Below, in pieces: positions 1 through 8,257 of a stretch of DNA of 64,000 bases. The DNA comes from Flectobacillus longus (GTDB lineage: Bacteria > Bacteroidota > Bacteroidia > Cytophagales > Spirosomataceae): NCBI RefSeq assembly GCF_030056705.1, contig NZ_JASHIC010000014.1, forward strand, positions 62,001 to 126,000. The letters are read 5' to 3'. How positions within the stretch are numbered: the stretch's first letter is position 1; every line of letters starts with the position of its first letter. Both the position numbers and the translations under genes were made by a program. The notes beneath the pieces are model-generated. The model saw nothing but the letters and a program-made list of their open reading frames with translations. It was not told the origin of the DNA and did not search any database.

Positions 1-1292
1 AATGCGCTGAAACGGCTGTTTCTATTGCAAAAGCAAACTCAAAAATCCAGAAAGAACCGGTAGTTCTTGCGCCACAAAAAGGAGTAGGAGAGGTATCTTG
101 GAAAACGCCACTCAAAAAGAACTCATTCGAAGTTCCTGTTCAAGAAAAAATCGATTTGTTGATGAATGTAAACGGTGAAGCTATGAAAAATGGCGCTGCC
201 TTCGTTACCTCCAATTTGTTTTTCATCAACGAACAAAAATATTTTGCCTCAACTGACGGATCATATATCGATCAAGATGTTCACCGTATTTGGCCAACAT
301 TTACCGTGACTGCGATAGATAAGCAAGCAGGTAAATTCAAAACTCGTGACGCTATTTCTTCGCCAATGGGGATGGGTTACGAGTATTTAGATGGCTTAGC
401 TTCTGAAAAAATTGCAGGGCCAAATGGTTTGGTTGGTTATCGCAATTCTTACGACATGGTCGAAGATGCGATTTTTGCCGCGAAACAAGCGAAAGAAAAA
501 TTGACTGCCAAGTCGGTAATGGCTGGAAAATATGACCTTGTTCTTGACCCTAATCACTTAGGTTTGACAATTCACGAATCAGTAGGTCACCCATTAGAAC
601 TTGACCGTGTATTAGGATACGAAGCCAACTACGCAGGTACAAGTTTTGCTACTTTGGATAAATGGAAAACCAAATCATTTAACTATGGTAGCAAATTAGT
701 GAATATCGTTGCTGATAAAACTCAACCATACACTTTGGGTACAGTTGGTTACGATGATGAAGGTGTACCTTGTAAAGAATGGGATTTGATTAAAGATGGC
801 GTTTTGGTAAACTACCAAGCGATTCGTGACCAAGTAAATATCTTGGGTGAAAAAGAATCTCACGGTTGTTGCTATGCCGACAACTGGGATTCAGTACAAT
901 TCCAGCGTATGCCAAACGTTTCTTTGCGTCCGGGTAAAGAGAAGTTGAACGTACAAGACATGATTAAAGGTGTTGAAAAAGGTATCTATATCATTGGTCG
1001 TGGTTCGTACTCAATTGATCAACAGCGTTATAACTTCCAATTTGGTGGACAGTTATTCTACGAAATCAAAAATGGTCAAATTGCAGGAATGGTCGATGAT
1101 GTAGCGTATCAGTCAAATACACAAGAATTCTGGAACTCATGTGCTCAGATTTGTGATAAAGATGATTATCGTACATTCGGTTCGTTCTTCGATGGAAAAG
1201 GTCAACCTTCACAAGTGAGCGCCGTGTCACATGGTAGTGCCACTACACGTTTCAACGGAGTGAATGTGATTAATACAGGAAGAAAAATCTAA
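1..1292 (+). CDS. tldD: TldD-type metalloprotease (5' end outside window)
   Basis: The open frame runs in from the left edge and is continuous from base 3, so the first ATG at 156 is internal. The protein carries the TldD zinc signature HESVGH (573-590) followed by the LDRVLGYEANYAG segment. It is closely similar over its whole visible length to the complete copy at 3076-4716. TldD pairs with TldE/PmbA to form a cytosolic heterodimeric protease that cleaves unfolded peptides, for example in microcin B17 maturation and CcdA turnover in E. coli. Here it is followed after 24 bp by its TldE-like partner, so the two are almost certainly cotranscribed. The substrate in this organism is unknown. The missing N-terminus may carry a Tat-like leader, as in the second copy. 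Confidence 0.93.
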   Translation, partial: CAETAVSIAKANSKIQKEPVVLAPQKGVGEVSWKTPLKKNSFEVPVQEKIDLLMNVNGEAMKNGAAFVTSNLFFINEQKYFASTDGSYIDQDVHRIWPTFTVTAIDKQAGKFKTRDAISSPMGMGYEYLDGLASEKIAGPNGLVGYRNSYDMVEDAIFAAKQAKEKLTAKSVMAGKYDLVLDPNHLGLTIHESVGHPLELDRVLGYEANYAGTSFATLDKWKTKSFNYGSKLVNIVADKTQPYTLGTVGYDDEGVPCKEWDLIKDGVLVNYQAIRDQVNILGEKESHGCCYADNWDSVQFQRMPNVSLRPGKEKLNVQDMIKGVEKGIYIIGRGSYSIDQQRYNFQFGGQLFYEIKNGQIAGMVDDVAYQSNTQEFWNSCAQICDKDDYRTFGSFFDGKGQPSQVSAVSHGSATTRFNGVNVINTGRKI

Positions 1293-1316
1293 AACTTACC
1301 TTAAACAGCATCAACA

Positions 1317-2633
1317 ATGACGATTTTAACGAAAGAAGAAGCTAAAAAAATCATAGATAAGGTTTTGTCTTTTTCAAAAGCTGACGAGATGAGTGTGGCA
1401 CTTTCAGGAGGTCGCACGGGTAATATCCGTTATGCTCGTAACTCGGTTTCGACGAGTGGAGAATCATACAACTTATCACTTTCTATTACCGCAGTATTTG
1501 GCAAGCGTTCGGGTACTTCAACGATTAACGAATTTGACGATAAGTCTTTGGAAAAAGCCGTAAGACGCGCCGAAGAAATTGCTCGCTTAGCCCCAGAAAA
1601 CCCTGAATTTGTTCCTGCATTAGGGCCACAACAATATGTGGATCCAGCTAGTTTCTCTCAAAAAACTGCTGATATTTCTCCAGATTATCGTGCTAGTGCA
1701 GCTTTTGATAGTATTGACCCTTGTAGCAAGAAAAACTTGACGGCTGCGGGTTATATGGAAGATCGTACTGGTTTTAATGCCATTGGCAATAGCAAAGGAC
1801 TTTTTGGATACAACAAAGCTACTTCGGTAGATTTTTCTATTACGGTACGTACTGCCGACGGTTTGGGTTCTGGCTATGCCATTCGTGATTTCAACGATGT
1901 ATCAAAATTGAGTACAAAACAAGCGACTGAAATAGCGATGCAAAAAGCAATGGCATCTACTTCGGCACGTGCTTTGGAACCGGGTAAATATACTGTAATC
2001 CTTGAACCAGCGGCTTCTATCGATTTGCTTCAAAATATGATGAGAAGCATGGATGCTCGTAATGCTGACGAAGGCCGTAGCTTCTTGAGTAAAAAAGGAG
2101 GTGGTATTCGTTTAGGCGAAAAACTATTCGACGAAAGAGTAAATATCTACTCAGACCCAATGAACCTCGAAATTCCGGGTTCTCCCTTTGCTGGTGATGG
2201 TCGTCCACAAGAAAAAGTATATTGGATTGAAAATGGCGTGGTGAAAAACCTAACCTATTCTCGCTATTGGGCTGAGAAAAAAGGTGTAAAGGCTGTGCCA
2301 AATCCTGGTGGTTTTATCATGGCAGGCGGTACAGAATCATTAGCAGATTTAATCAAAGGAACAGAAAAAGGTATCCTTGTGACTCGCTTCTGGTATATCC
2401 GTGCGGTAGATCCTCAGACATTATTATACACGGGTCTTACTCGTGATGGTACTTTCTATATTGAGAATGGTCAAATCAAATACCCAATCAAGAACTTCCG
2501 TTTCAACGAGAGTCCTGTCATTATGCTCAACAACCTTGAGGCTATGGGCAAGCCAACTCGTATTGGCGGGTCGTTGGTACCACCTCTCAAAATCCGTGAC
2601 TTTACCTTCAGTAGCTTATCGGATGCAGTATAG
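1317..2633 (+). CDS. TldE/PmbA-like partner subunit, copy 1
   Basis: This 438-residue protein belongs to the TldD/PmbA (U62) family. It lacks the HExxxH zinc motif found in its upstream neighbour, as expected for the non-catalytic TldE/PmbA-type subunit. The N-terminal region with GNIRYARNSVSTSG and the C-terminal segment PLKIRDFTFSSLSDAV are nearly the same in the second copy at 4759-6099. The gene lies 24 bp after tldD copy 1 and was probably made together with it to form the heterodimer. It ends just before a large heptad-based hairpin (2640-2715). The family assignment is secure, but the peptide substrate is not known. Confidence 0.92.
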   Translation: MTILTKEEAKKIIDKVLSFSKADEMSVALSGGRTGNIRYARNSVSTSGESYNLSLSITAVFGKRSGTSTINEFDDKSLEKAVRRAEEIARLAPENPEFVPALGPQQYVDPASFSQKTADISPDYRASAAFDSIDPCSKKNLTAAGYMEDRTGFNAIGNSKGLFGYNKATSVDFSITVRTADGLGSGYAIRDFNDVSKLSTKQATEIAMQKAMASTSARALEPGKYTVILEPAASIDLLQNMMRSMDARNADEGRSFLSKKGGGIRLGEKLFDERVNIYSDPMNLEIPGSPFAGDGRPQEKVYWIENGVVKNLTYSRYWAEKKGVKAVPNPGGFIMAGGTESLADLIKGTEKGILVTRFWYIRAVDPQTLLYTGLTRDGTFYIENGQIKYPIKNFRFNESPVIMLNNLEAMGKPTRIGGSLVPPLKIRDFTFSSLSDAV

Positions 2634-3075
2634 AAAATTGCTTTAAGCCGTAGGCCGTAAGCACTAAGCTTTATTTTTAATAATGGCTTAGTGCCTATAG
2701 CTTACAGCTTAAAGCACTAACATCCTTTTCCGCTTACAACGAAAAAAAGCCATTCATCAAAATCAGCTATTGGCAGGCTGGGCATCTTCTTGAAAATTTG
2801 GTATATTAAGATTGGGAAAACCTCTCAATTAGGCTCTTATTGCCTTTTGTAAGCGTTTTATAGTCTTAATAAGTTATTTGTTATGGGTTGATTTGTTAAA
2901 CGGAAATTTCCGCAAGGGTAAAAAATCTGGTCAATAATTGATTTTTTAGTTGATTACTGACTGAAGGTTTTAACTTTTTAACAACTAATAAACATTTAAC
3001 AAATAACTACTTACAAAAGATTTTTGAGAGAACGCCTCTTTTAAACGATTTTTCAATTAATAAACTAAAAAAAAC
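2634..3075. other. 442-bp gap between the two TldD/TldE pairs
   Basis: No credible gene is present. The left end holds the imperfect heptad hairpin at 2640-2715. The rest is AT-rich and shows no clear TAnnTTTG promoter box for the second pair. A promoter may still lie here, because the gap is long compared with the 24-42 bp spacing inside the pairs. Confidence 0.6.
2640..2715. repeat. Imperfect inverted repeat built of degenerate heptads
   Basis: The left arm (2640-2669) and right arm (2686-2715) are 30 nt each and pair at 25 of 30 positions around a 16-nt AT-rich loop. Each arm has a visible 7-bp period (units such as TAAGCCG, TAGGCCG, TAAGCAC). The element lies directly after the TldE stop codon and could fold as a hairpin in the transcript. 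Related elements are at 34232 and 49503. Confidence 0.75.
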
Positions 3076-4716
3076 TTGAAAAGAAGAGATTTTATCCAGA
3101 TGTCGGGTCTAGGTTTAGGAGCTATGATGCTTCCTAATATTCCGATTATGGGCAGGTCCGTTGCTGCCGAATCCTTTCTCAATGAAGGTATCGATGTAGC
3201 CGTGAAAAAACGTTTGGCAGATGCAGCGCTCAATGCTGCCAAGGCAAAAGGTGCTACTTATACGGATGTTCGTATTGGTCGTTATCTCAATCAGTTTGTG
3301 ATTACTCGCGAAGACAAAGTGCAAAACATTGTAAACACTGAGTCGTATGGCGTAGGTGTGCGTGTGATTGCCAATGGTTGTTGGGGTTTTGCAGCAGTTG
3401 TAGATGCCAAAACAGAGGCAGATACTGCTAGAGCAGCCGAACAAGCAGTTGCCATTGCAAAAGCTAATGCAAAATTGATGAGTCAGCCTGTGGAACTAGC
3501 GCCACAAAAAGGTTTTGGTGAAGTAAGTTGGAAAGCACCTATCCAGAAAAATGCTTTTGAAGTACCTATTCAAGAAAAGGTGGATTTGTTATTAGGTGTT
3601 AACGATGCGGCCATGAAAAATGGCGCAAACTATGTTAACTCTCTCTTGTTTTTAGTAAATGAACAAAAATACTTTGCTTCATCGGATGGCTCGTATATCG
3701 ACCAAGATGTACACCGTATTTGGCCTGTATTTACGGTAACGGCTATTGACCCTAAAACGGGTAAATTCGAAAATCGTCAGACTTTGAGTGCTCCAACGGG
3801 TATGGGCTATGAATATCTGCAAACCAATCCGAAGGATAAAGTAACTGGTATTACTACTCGTTACAACAAGGGTTACGATATGATGGAAGACATCATCGCA
3901 GCTTCGCAACAAGTAAAACAGAAACTTTCGGCTAAATCTGTAGAGGCTGGTAAATATGACCTTGTGCTCGACCCATCTCACCTTTGGTTGACTATCCACG
4001 AGTCGGTAGGGCACCCGCTCGAACTTGACCGTGTATTGGGCTATGAAGCTAACTTTGCGGGTACTTCTTTCGCTACTTTGGACAAATGGCAAAGCAAGAA
4101 TTTTAACTATGGTAGCAATATCGTTAACTTCTTTGCTGATAAAACTCAAGTAGGTTCGTTAGGTGCAGTAGGTTGGGATGATGAAGGTGTAAAAACCAAA
4201 AAATGGGATTTGGTCAAAGATGGTAAGTTAGTCAACTATCAAGCCATTCGTGACCAAGCAAAAATTATTGGTGAAACCGAATCACATGGCTGTTGCTATG
4301 CCGATAGCTGGTCATCAGTTCAGTTTCAACGTATGGCAAATGTTTCGCTTGCCCCAGGCAAAGAACCTTTGTCGGTTGACGAGATGATTAAGGATGTCAA
4401 AAAAGGAATTTATATTGTTGGTGATGGTTCATTCTCGATAGACCAACAGCGCTATAACTTCCAATTTGGTGGACAGTTGTTCTATGAAATTAAAGATGGA
4501 AAAATCGTGGGTATGCTCAAAGACGTAGCTTACCAATCTAACACACAAGAATTCTGGAATTCATGTGCGAAGATTTGTGACGATCGTGATTATCGTTTAG
4601 GTGGTTCGTTCTTCGACGGAAAAGGTCAGCCTTCTCAGTCTAGTGCCGTATCACATGGTAGTTCAACGGCTCGTTTCAATGGCGTAAATGTCATTAATAC
4701 AGCTCGTAAAATTTAG
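3076..4716 (+). CDS. tldD: TldD-type metalloprotease, copy 2, with Tat-like leader
   Basis: This complete 546-residue TldD has the zinc motif HESVGH at residues 308-313. The chosen start is TTG at 3076, because it is the only start that keeps the N-terminal KRRDFIQM leader, which has the twin-arginine pattern followed by a hydrophobic stretch (GLGLGAMMLP). This suggests export by the Tat pathway, which is unusual compared with cytosolic E. coli TldD. Copy 1 and copy 2 agree at roughly three of four residues where both can be read, which points to duplication of the gene pair. It is followed after 42 bp by its own TldE-like partner. Whether the leader is cleaved or acts as a membrane anchor cannot be judged here. 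Confidence 0.93.
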   Translation: MKRRDFIQMSGLGLGAMMLPNIPIMGRSVAAESFLNEGIDVAVKKRLADAALNAAKAKGATYTDVRIGRYLNQFVITREDKVQNIVNTESYGVGVRVIANGCWGFAAVVDAKTEADTARAAEQAVAIAKANAKLMSQPVELAPQKGFGEVSWKAPIQKNAFEVPIQEKVDLLLGVNDAAMKNGANYVNSLLFLVNEQKYFASSDGSYIDQDVHRIWPVFTVTAIDPKTGKFENRQTLSAPTGMGYEYLQTNPKDKVTGITTRYNKGYDMMEDIIAASQQVKQKLSAKSVEAGKYDLVLDPSHLWLTIHESVGHPLELDRVLGYEANFAGTSFATLDKWQSKNFNYGSNIVNFFADKTQVGSLGAVGWDDEGVKTKKWDLVKDGKLVNYQAIRDQAKIIGETESHGCCYADSWSSVQFQRMANVSLAPGKEPLSVDEMIKDVKKGIYIVGDGSFSIDQQRYNFQFGGQLFYEIKDGKIVGMLKDVAYQSNTQEFWNSCAKICDDRDYRLGGSFFDGKGQPSQSSAVSHGSSTARFNGVNVINTARKI

Positions 4717-4758
4717 TAGCAACCAACCTTTAATCCACTTTAACTTCTCAAGAAAACT

Positions 4759-6099
4759 ATGTCTGTAATATTAACCGAAGAAGAAGCAAAAGCCTTGCTA
4801 AAAAAGGTGATGAGCTATTCAAAATCCGACGAATGTGAGGCTAATTTATTAGGAAACATTCGTGGAAATATTCGTTATGCACGTAACGAGGTTTCGACCA
4901 GTGGTGCATTAATCAATCAAAATCTCCAAGTGCAGTCTGCATTTGGCAAAAAAGTAGGTGTGGCAACTATTGACGAGTTTGATGATGCTTCCTTAGAAAA
5001 GGTTGTTCGTCGCTCGGAGGAATTGGCTCGCCTAGCTCCTGAAAATCCTGAGTATGTTGGACTTTTAGGACCACAGCAGTACAAAAGCCACTCATTAGGA
5101 TACCTTGAAGATACAGCGAATATCAATCCTGATACTCGTGCAGATATGGTCTTCAAAAGTCTTGAATTGGCTCGTGCACAAAAATTAGTAGCAGCAGGCT
5201 TTTTAGAAGATCAAAAAGGCTTTTCGGCCATGATGAATTCGAAAGGATTGTTTGCTTATTATAAAGACTCAGGTATTAATTTCTCCCTGACCGTTCGTAC
5301 AGAGGACGGTACAGGTTCGGGTTATGTAACTAGAGGGTACAACGACGTTAAAAAATTGGATACGGTAGCTGCCACTAAAATTGCGATGCAAAAAGCAGTT
5401 GGTTCTAAAAATGCTAAAGCATTAGAGCCTGGTAAATACACGGTAATCCTCGAACCAACAGCCGCAGCGGTATTGCTCGAAAGTATTTATTTTGATATGG
5501 ATGCTCGTAGCGCCGATGAAGGTCGTTCGTTTTTTAGTAAACAAGGTGGAAAAACCAAGATAGGGGATAAGATTGTGGACGAACGTGTCACGATTTTCTC
5601 TGACCCTGCTTATCCTGCGCTCCCTGGGGCTCCTTGGGCAGGCGATGGTCAACCACAAGAAAAAGTGACTTGGATAGACAAAGGTGTGGTGAAAAACCTT
5701 GCCTATTCAAGATATTGGGCTCAACAGAAAAAAGTTAAGCCTCTTCCTTTTCCAAGCAATGTGATTATGGAAGGTGGTACAGCTACGCTGGAAGAAATGA
5801 TTAAGAGTACCAAAAGAGGTATTTTGGTCACCAAACTCTGGTATATCCGACCTGTTGACCCGCAGACTTTATTACAAACTGGTCTAACACGTGACGGTAC
5901 TTTCTTGATAGAAGATGGAAAAATTAAGTATCCAGTAAAAAACTTCCGTTTCAACGAAAGCCCTATTATTATGTTGAACAACCTAGAAATGTTGGGGAAA
6001 ACTGAGCGTGTTGTGAGTACGGAATCAAACGCCAACTATATGGTACCTCCCATGAAGATTCGTGAGTTTACGTTCTCTTCATTATCGGATGCCGTGTAG
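4759..6099 (+). CDS. TldE/PmbA-like partner subunit, copy 2
   Basis: This 446-residue TldD/PmbA-family protein lacks HExxxH and is the probable non-catalytic partner of the TldD encoded just upstream. It is collinear with copy 1, with conserved blocks GNIRYARNEVSTSG near the N-terminus, a LEPGKYTVILEPTA core and the C-terminal KIREFTFSSLSDAV. It is slightly longer because of an insertion near residue 420 (TERVVSTESNANY). No leader peptide is visible on either TldE copy, although TldD copy 2 has one, which leaves open where the complex is assembled. Confidence 0.92.
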   Translation: MSVILTEEEAKALLKKVMSYSKSDECEANLLGNIRGNIRYARNEVSTSGALINQNLQVQSAFGKKVGVATIDEFDDASLEKVVRRSEELARLAPENPEYVGLLGPQQYKSHSLGYLEDTANINPDTRADMVFKSLELARAQKLVAAGFLEDQKGFSAMMNSKGLFAYYKDSGINFSLTVRTEDGTGSGYVTRGYNDVKKLDTVAATKIAMQKAVGSKNAKALEPGKYTVILEPTAAAVLLESIYFDMDARSADEGRSFFSKQGGKTKIGDKIVDERVTIFSDPAYPALPGAPWAGDGQPQEKVTWIDKGVVKNLAYSRYWAQQKKVKPLPFPSNVIMEGGTATLEEMIKSTKRGILVTKLWYIRPVDPQTLLQTGLTRDGTFLIEDGKIKYPVKNFRFNESPIIMLNNLEMLGKTERVVSTESNANYMVPPMKIREFTFSSLSDAV

Positions 6100-6120
6100 T
6101 AAAGTGATGAATTGATGTCG

Positions 6121-6204
6121 GATTTCTGATTTCGGAAGTAAAAGAAACTTTCTAGGATATTACGTTATAAATTGAAGGTTTTTATATTTCCGAAATCAGA
6201 AATC
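6121..6204. repeat. Perfect 17-bp inverted repeat with heptad period
   Basis: GATTTCTGATTTCGGAA at 6121-6137 is repeated in inverted form at 6188-6204, with a 50-nt spacer. The right arm continues as GAAATCA-GAAATCT-CAAATCC, a 7-bp period. A diverged relative of the same inverted repeat occurs at 17856-17917. Confidence 0.8.
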
Positions 6205-6273
6205 TCAAATCCAAATTAGTTTTTAAACTATAGAGAAAATTTGAGTATAAAATTAGAGAATCCAAATTTTCTT

Positions 6274-6398
6274 AAGCCCAAAGCCCAAAGCCCAAAGCCC
6301 AAAGCCCAAAGCCCAAAGCCCAAAGCCCAAAGCCCAAAGCCCAAAGCCCAAAGCCCAAAGCCCAAAGCCCAAAGCCCAAAGCCCAAAGCCCAAAGCCC
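6274..6398. repeat. Tandem heptamer array, about 18 copies of AAGCCCA
   Basis: The array is 125 bp of uninterrupted AAGCCCA units (17.9 copies). The minus strand reads GGGCTTT repeatedly, which meets the usual four-run pattern for a G-quadruplex. Because 7 is not a multiple of 3, copy-number change would shift any reading frame passing through it. The array ends 25 bp before the ATG of the DUF4159 gene. In the longest open frame it translates as a KPKAQSP repeat, which is judged to be an artefact. Confidence 0.97.
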
Positions 6399-6423
6399 TT
6401 ACAGTATCACGACTCTCAAAATT

Positions 6424-7038
6424 ATGAAACCATTTGTATTTACTCGTATTCAATATAACTCAGGCGACTGGGATACCGATCAACGAATGCCCTCCAATCT
6501 GCTTAATTCGTTGGTTGAGTACACCACTATTCCAATCGATGAAAAGGAAAAAGTGGTTTTATTGAGTAGTAACGAGATTTTTAAAAGCCCTTTCTGCTAT
6601 TTGAGTGGTCATAAATTAGTAGAATTTTCGAGTAAAGAACGAGATATTTTTCACCGATATGTACAAAACGGTGGATTCGTATTTGTAGACGACTGTAATC
6701 ACGATATTGATGGGCTATTTGCAAAGTCATTCGAGCAAGAAATGGCTAAAACTTTTGGACAAAAGGCCCTTCAAAAGATTCCTAATACTCACGAAATTTA
6801 TCGATGTTTCTTCGAATTTGAAGGTCCGCCCACAACTAGTTTCGAACTAAACGGCTGGGGCGACGACCTTGTGCATGATTATCTCAAAGCAGTTACCATC
6901 AACGGACGTATTGGCGTATTGTATAGCAACAAAGATTATGGTTGCGAATGGGACTATGATTTTCGCAATAAACGCTGGCTTGCCGAAGACAATACCAAGT
7001 TTGGCGTAAACATCATCAATTACGCATTGACAATTTAA
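6424..7038 (+). CDS. DUF4159-family protein
   Basis: This 204-residue protein begins MKPFVFTRIQYNSGDWD and resembles the DUF4159 family, whose members are found next to MoxR/DUF58 genes. The fold is proposed to be similar to a glutamine-amidotransferase or ThuA-like alpha/beta domain. Motifs visible include the GGFVFVDDCNHD segment near residue 80. The open frame reaches back to 6241, but that extension only translates the heptamer array, so the ATG at 6424 is chosen. It lacks an obvious signal peptide. The gene precedes moxR in the same orientation with a 142-bp gap. The biochemical role is unknown. Confidence 0.85.
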   Translation: MKPFVFTRIQYNSGDWDTDQRMPSNLLNSLVEYTTIPIDEKEKVVLLSSNEIFKSPFCYLSGHKLVEFSSKERDIFHRYVQNGGFVFVDDCNHDIDGLFAKSFEQEMAKTFGQKALQKIPNTHEIYRCFFEFEGPPTTSFELNGWGDDLVHDYLKAVTINGRIGVLYSNKDYGCEWDYDFRNKRWLAEDNTKFGVNIINYALTI

Positions 7039-7180
7039 GATTTTACGAATCCTAATTTAAAGTCAAATCGGTCTAGTGCTTCTAATCTAAAGACAAAAAT
7101 CGTTTTGACTGACTATTTTACTTACGACAATTACCCATGGCTAAATATTTAGAGCCATCTAACTATATTTTCATTAACAA

Positions 7181-8167
7181 ATGACACTGGAAACAAAAGA
7201 GCTTCAATATTATAAATCCTTGGTAAGCAAATTACCTCTACTCAAAAAGGAAATCGCAAAAGTCATTATTGGGCAAGAGGAGGCTATTGACGAGATTATT
7301 ATTTCCCTTTTGGCTGGTGGACACTGCCTACTAGAAGGTGTGCCAGGATTAGCAAAAACCCTTATGGTAAAAACGATTTCGGAGGCACTTGAAATGCAAT
7401 TCAAACGTATCCAATTCACCCCAGACTTGATGCCAGGGGATATTGTCGGTACGGAGATATTGGAAGAAGACCACGAAACGGGCAAGAAGTTCTTTAAATT
7501 TAGCAAAGGACCTATTTTTGCCAATATCGTTTTGGCCGATGAAATCAACCGTACTCCTCCCAAAACACAGGCTGCTTTGCTTGAAGCCATGCAAGAATAC
7601 AAGGTGACTTATGCTGGTACAAACTACGATTTGCCAAAGCCTTTCTTGATTATTGCTACGCAAAACCCTATCGAACAAGCGGGTACTTATCCATTGCCAG
7701 AGGCGCAGCTCGACCGCTTTTTGTTGTATATCAAATTGGGGTATCCTTCCGAAGCAGAAGAATTACAAGTATTAAAAAGCACCACAGGCTCAGGAAAACC
7801 GACATTATCGGCAGTAATGAGCGATAAGGATATTTTAGACTTACAAAAACTAACACGTCAAGTTCATATCAGTGATGAATTGATTGAGGAAGTCAATCGT
7901 ATCGTAAGAAGTACTCGTCCTGATACAACTAGCTCGGCTTTTGTAAAAGAATGGTGCGACTGGGGTGCTGGACCCCGTGCGGGACAAGCCTTGGTATTAT
8001 GTGCTAAAGCCCGTGCAGTGTTGAGCGAACGTTTTTCGGTTATTCCTGAAGATATTCATACGCTAGCTTATCCTATTTTACGCCACCGTATTTCCTTAAA
8101 TTTCCGTGCAGAGGCCGAAGGAATTGCTCCTGATGATGTAATCAAAGCCATGCTTTCAGGAAAATAG
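7181..8167 (+). CDS. MoxR-family AAA+ ATPase
   Basis: This 328-residue protein has Walker A at residues 53-60 (GVPGLAKT), Walker B with sensor region VLADEINRTPPKTQ and the MoxR-typical QNPIEQAGTYPLPEAQLDRF segment. MoxR ATPases act as chaperones or cofactor-insertion factors for proteins with von Willebrand-type domains. The neighbouring DUF58 and BatA genes are the classical partners of this family, which makes a joint function likely. The length matches the family norm. The start at 7181 is the first ATG in frame and gives the normal N-terminus. Confidence 0.95.
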   Translation: MTLETKELQYYKSLVSKLPLLKKEIAKVIIGQEEAIDEIIISLLAGGHCLLEGVPGLAKTLMVKTISEALEMQFKRIQFTPDLMPGDIVGTEILEEDHETGKKFFKFSKGPIFANIVLADEINRTPPKTQAALLEAMQEYKVTYAGTNYDLPKPFLIIATQNPIEQAGTYPLPEAQLDRFLLYIKLGYPSEAEELQVLKSTTGSGKPTLSAVMSDKDILDLQKLTRQVHISDELIEEVNRIVRSTRPDTTSSAFVKEWCDWGAGPRAGQALVLCAKARAVLSERFSVIPEDIHTLAYPILRHRISLNFRAEAEGIAPDDVIKAMLSGK

Positions 8168-8220
8168 TATAACTCAACTTATGATAATTAATGGGCTAAT
8201 GAGTTGAAGGACAAACTGTA

Positions 8221-8255
8221 ATTCATCACTCAAAACTCATCACTCACTACTCAAA
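8221..8255 (+). repeat. Five degenerate heptads (ACTCANN) before the DUF58 start
   Basis: The units ATTCATC, ACTCAAA, ACTCATC, ACTCACT and ACTCAAA follow each other without a gap. The array ends two bases before the ATG at 8258. The coding-strand sequence contains no G across these 35 bases, so it should be unstructured in mRNA. Confidence 0.85.
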
Positions 8256-8257
8256 GG

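Noticed and set aside
2443-2646. Plus-strand open frame inside the TldE gene
   Set aside because: It is a shadow of the TldE coding sequence in another frame.
6274-6398. CRISPR array
   Set aside because: The repeat is 7 bp with no spacers, and no cas genes are present in the window.
6274-6398. Telomere-like or chromosome-end repeat
   Set aside because: The array lies inside a gene cluster with related degenerate repeats at many places, so it is an interstitial simple repeat.
6253-6453. Minus-strand open frame translating the heptamer array
   Set aside because: The encoded protein is a pure repeat (ALGFGLW units) created by the tandem array. It has no start context and lies across the DUF4159 leader.
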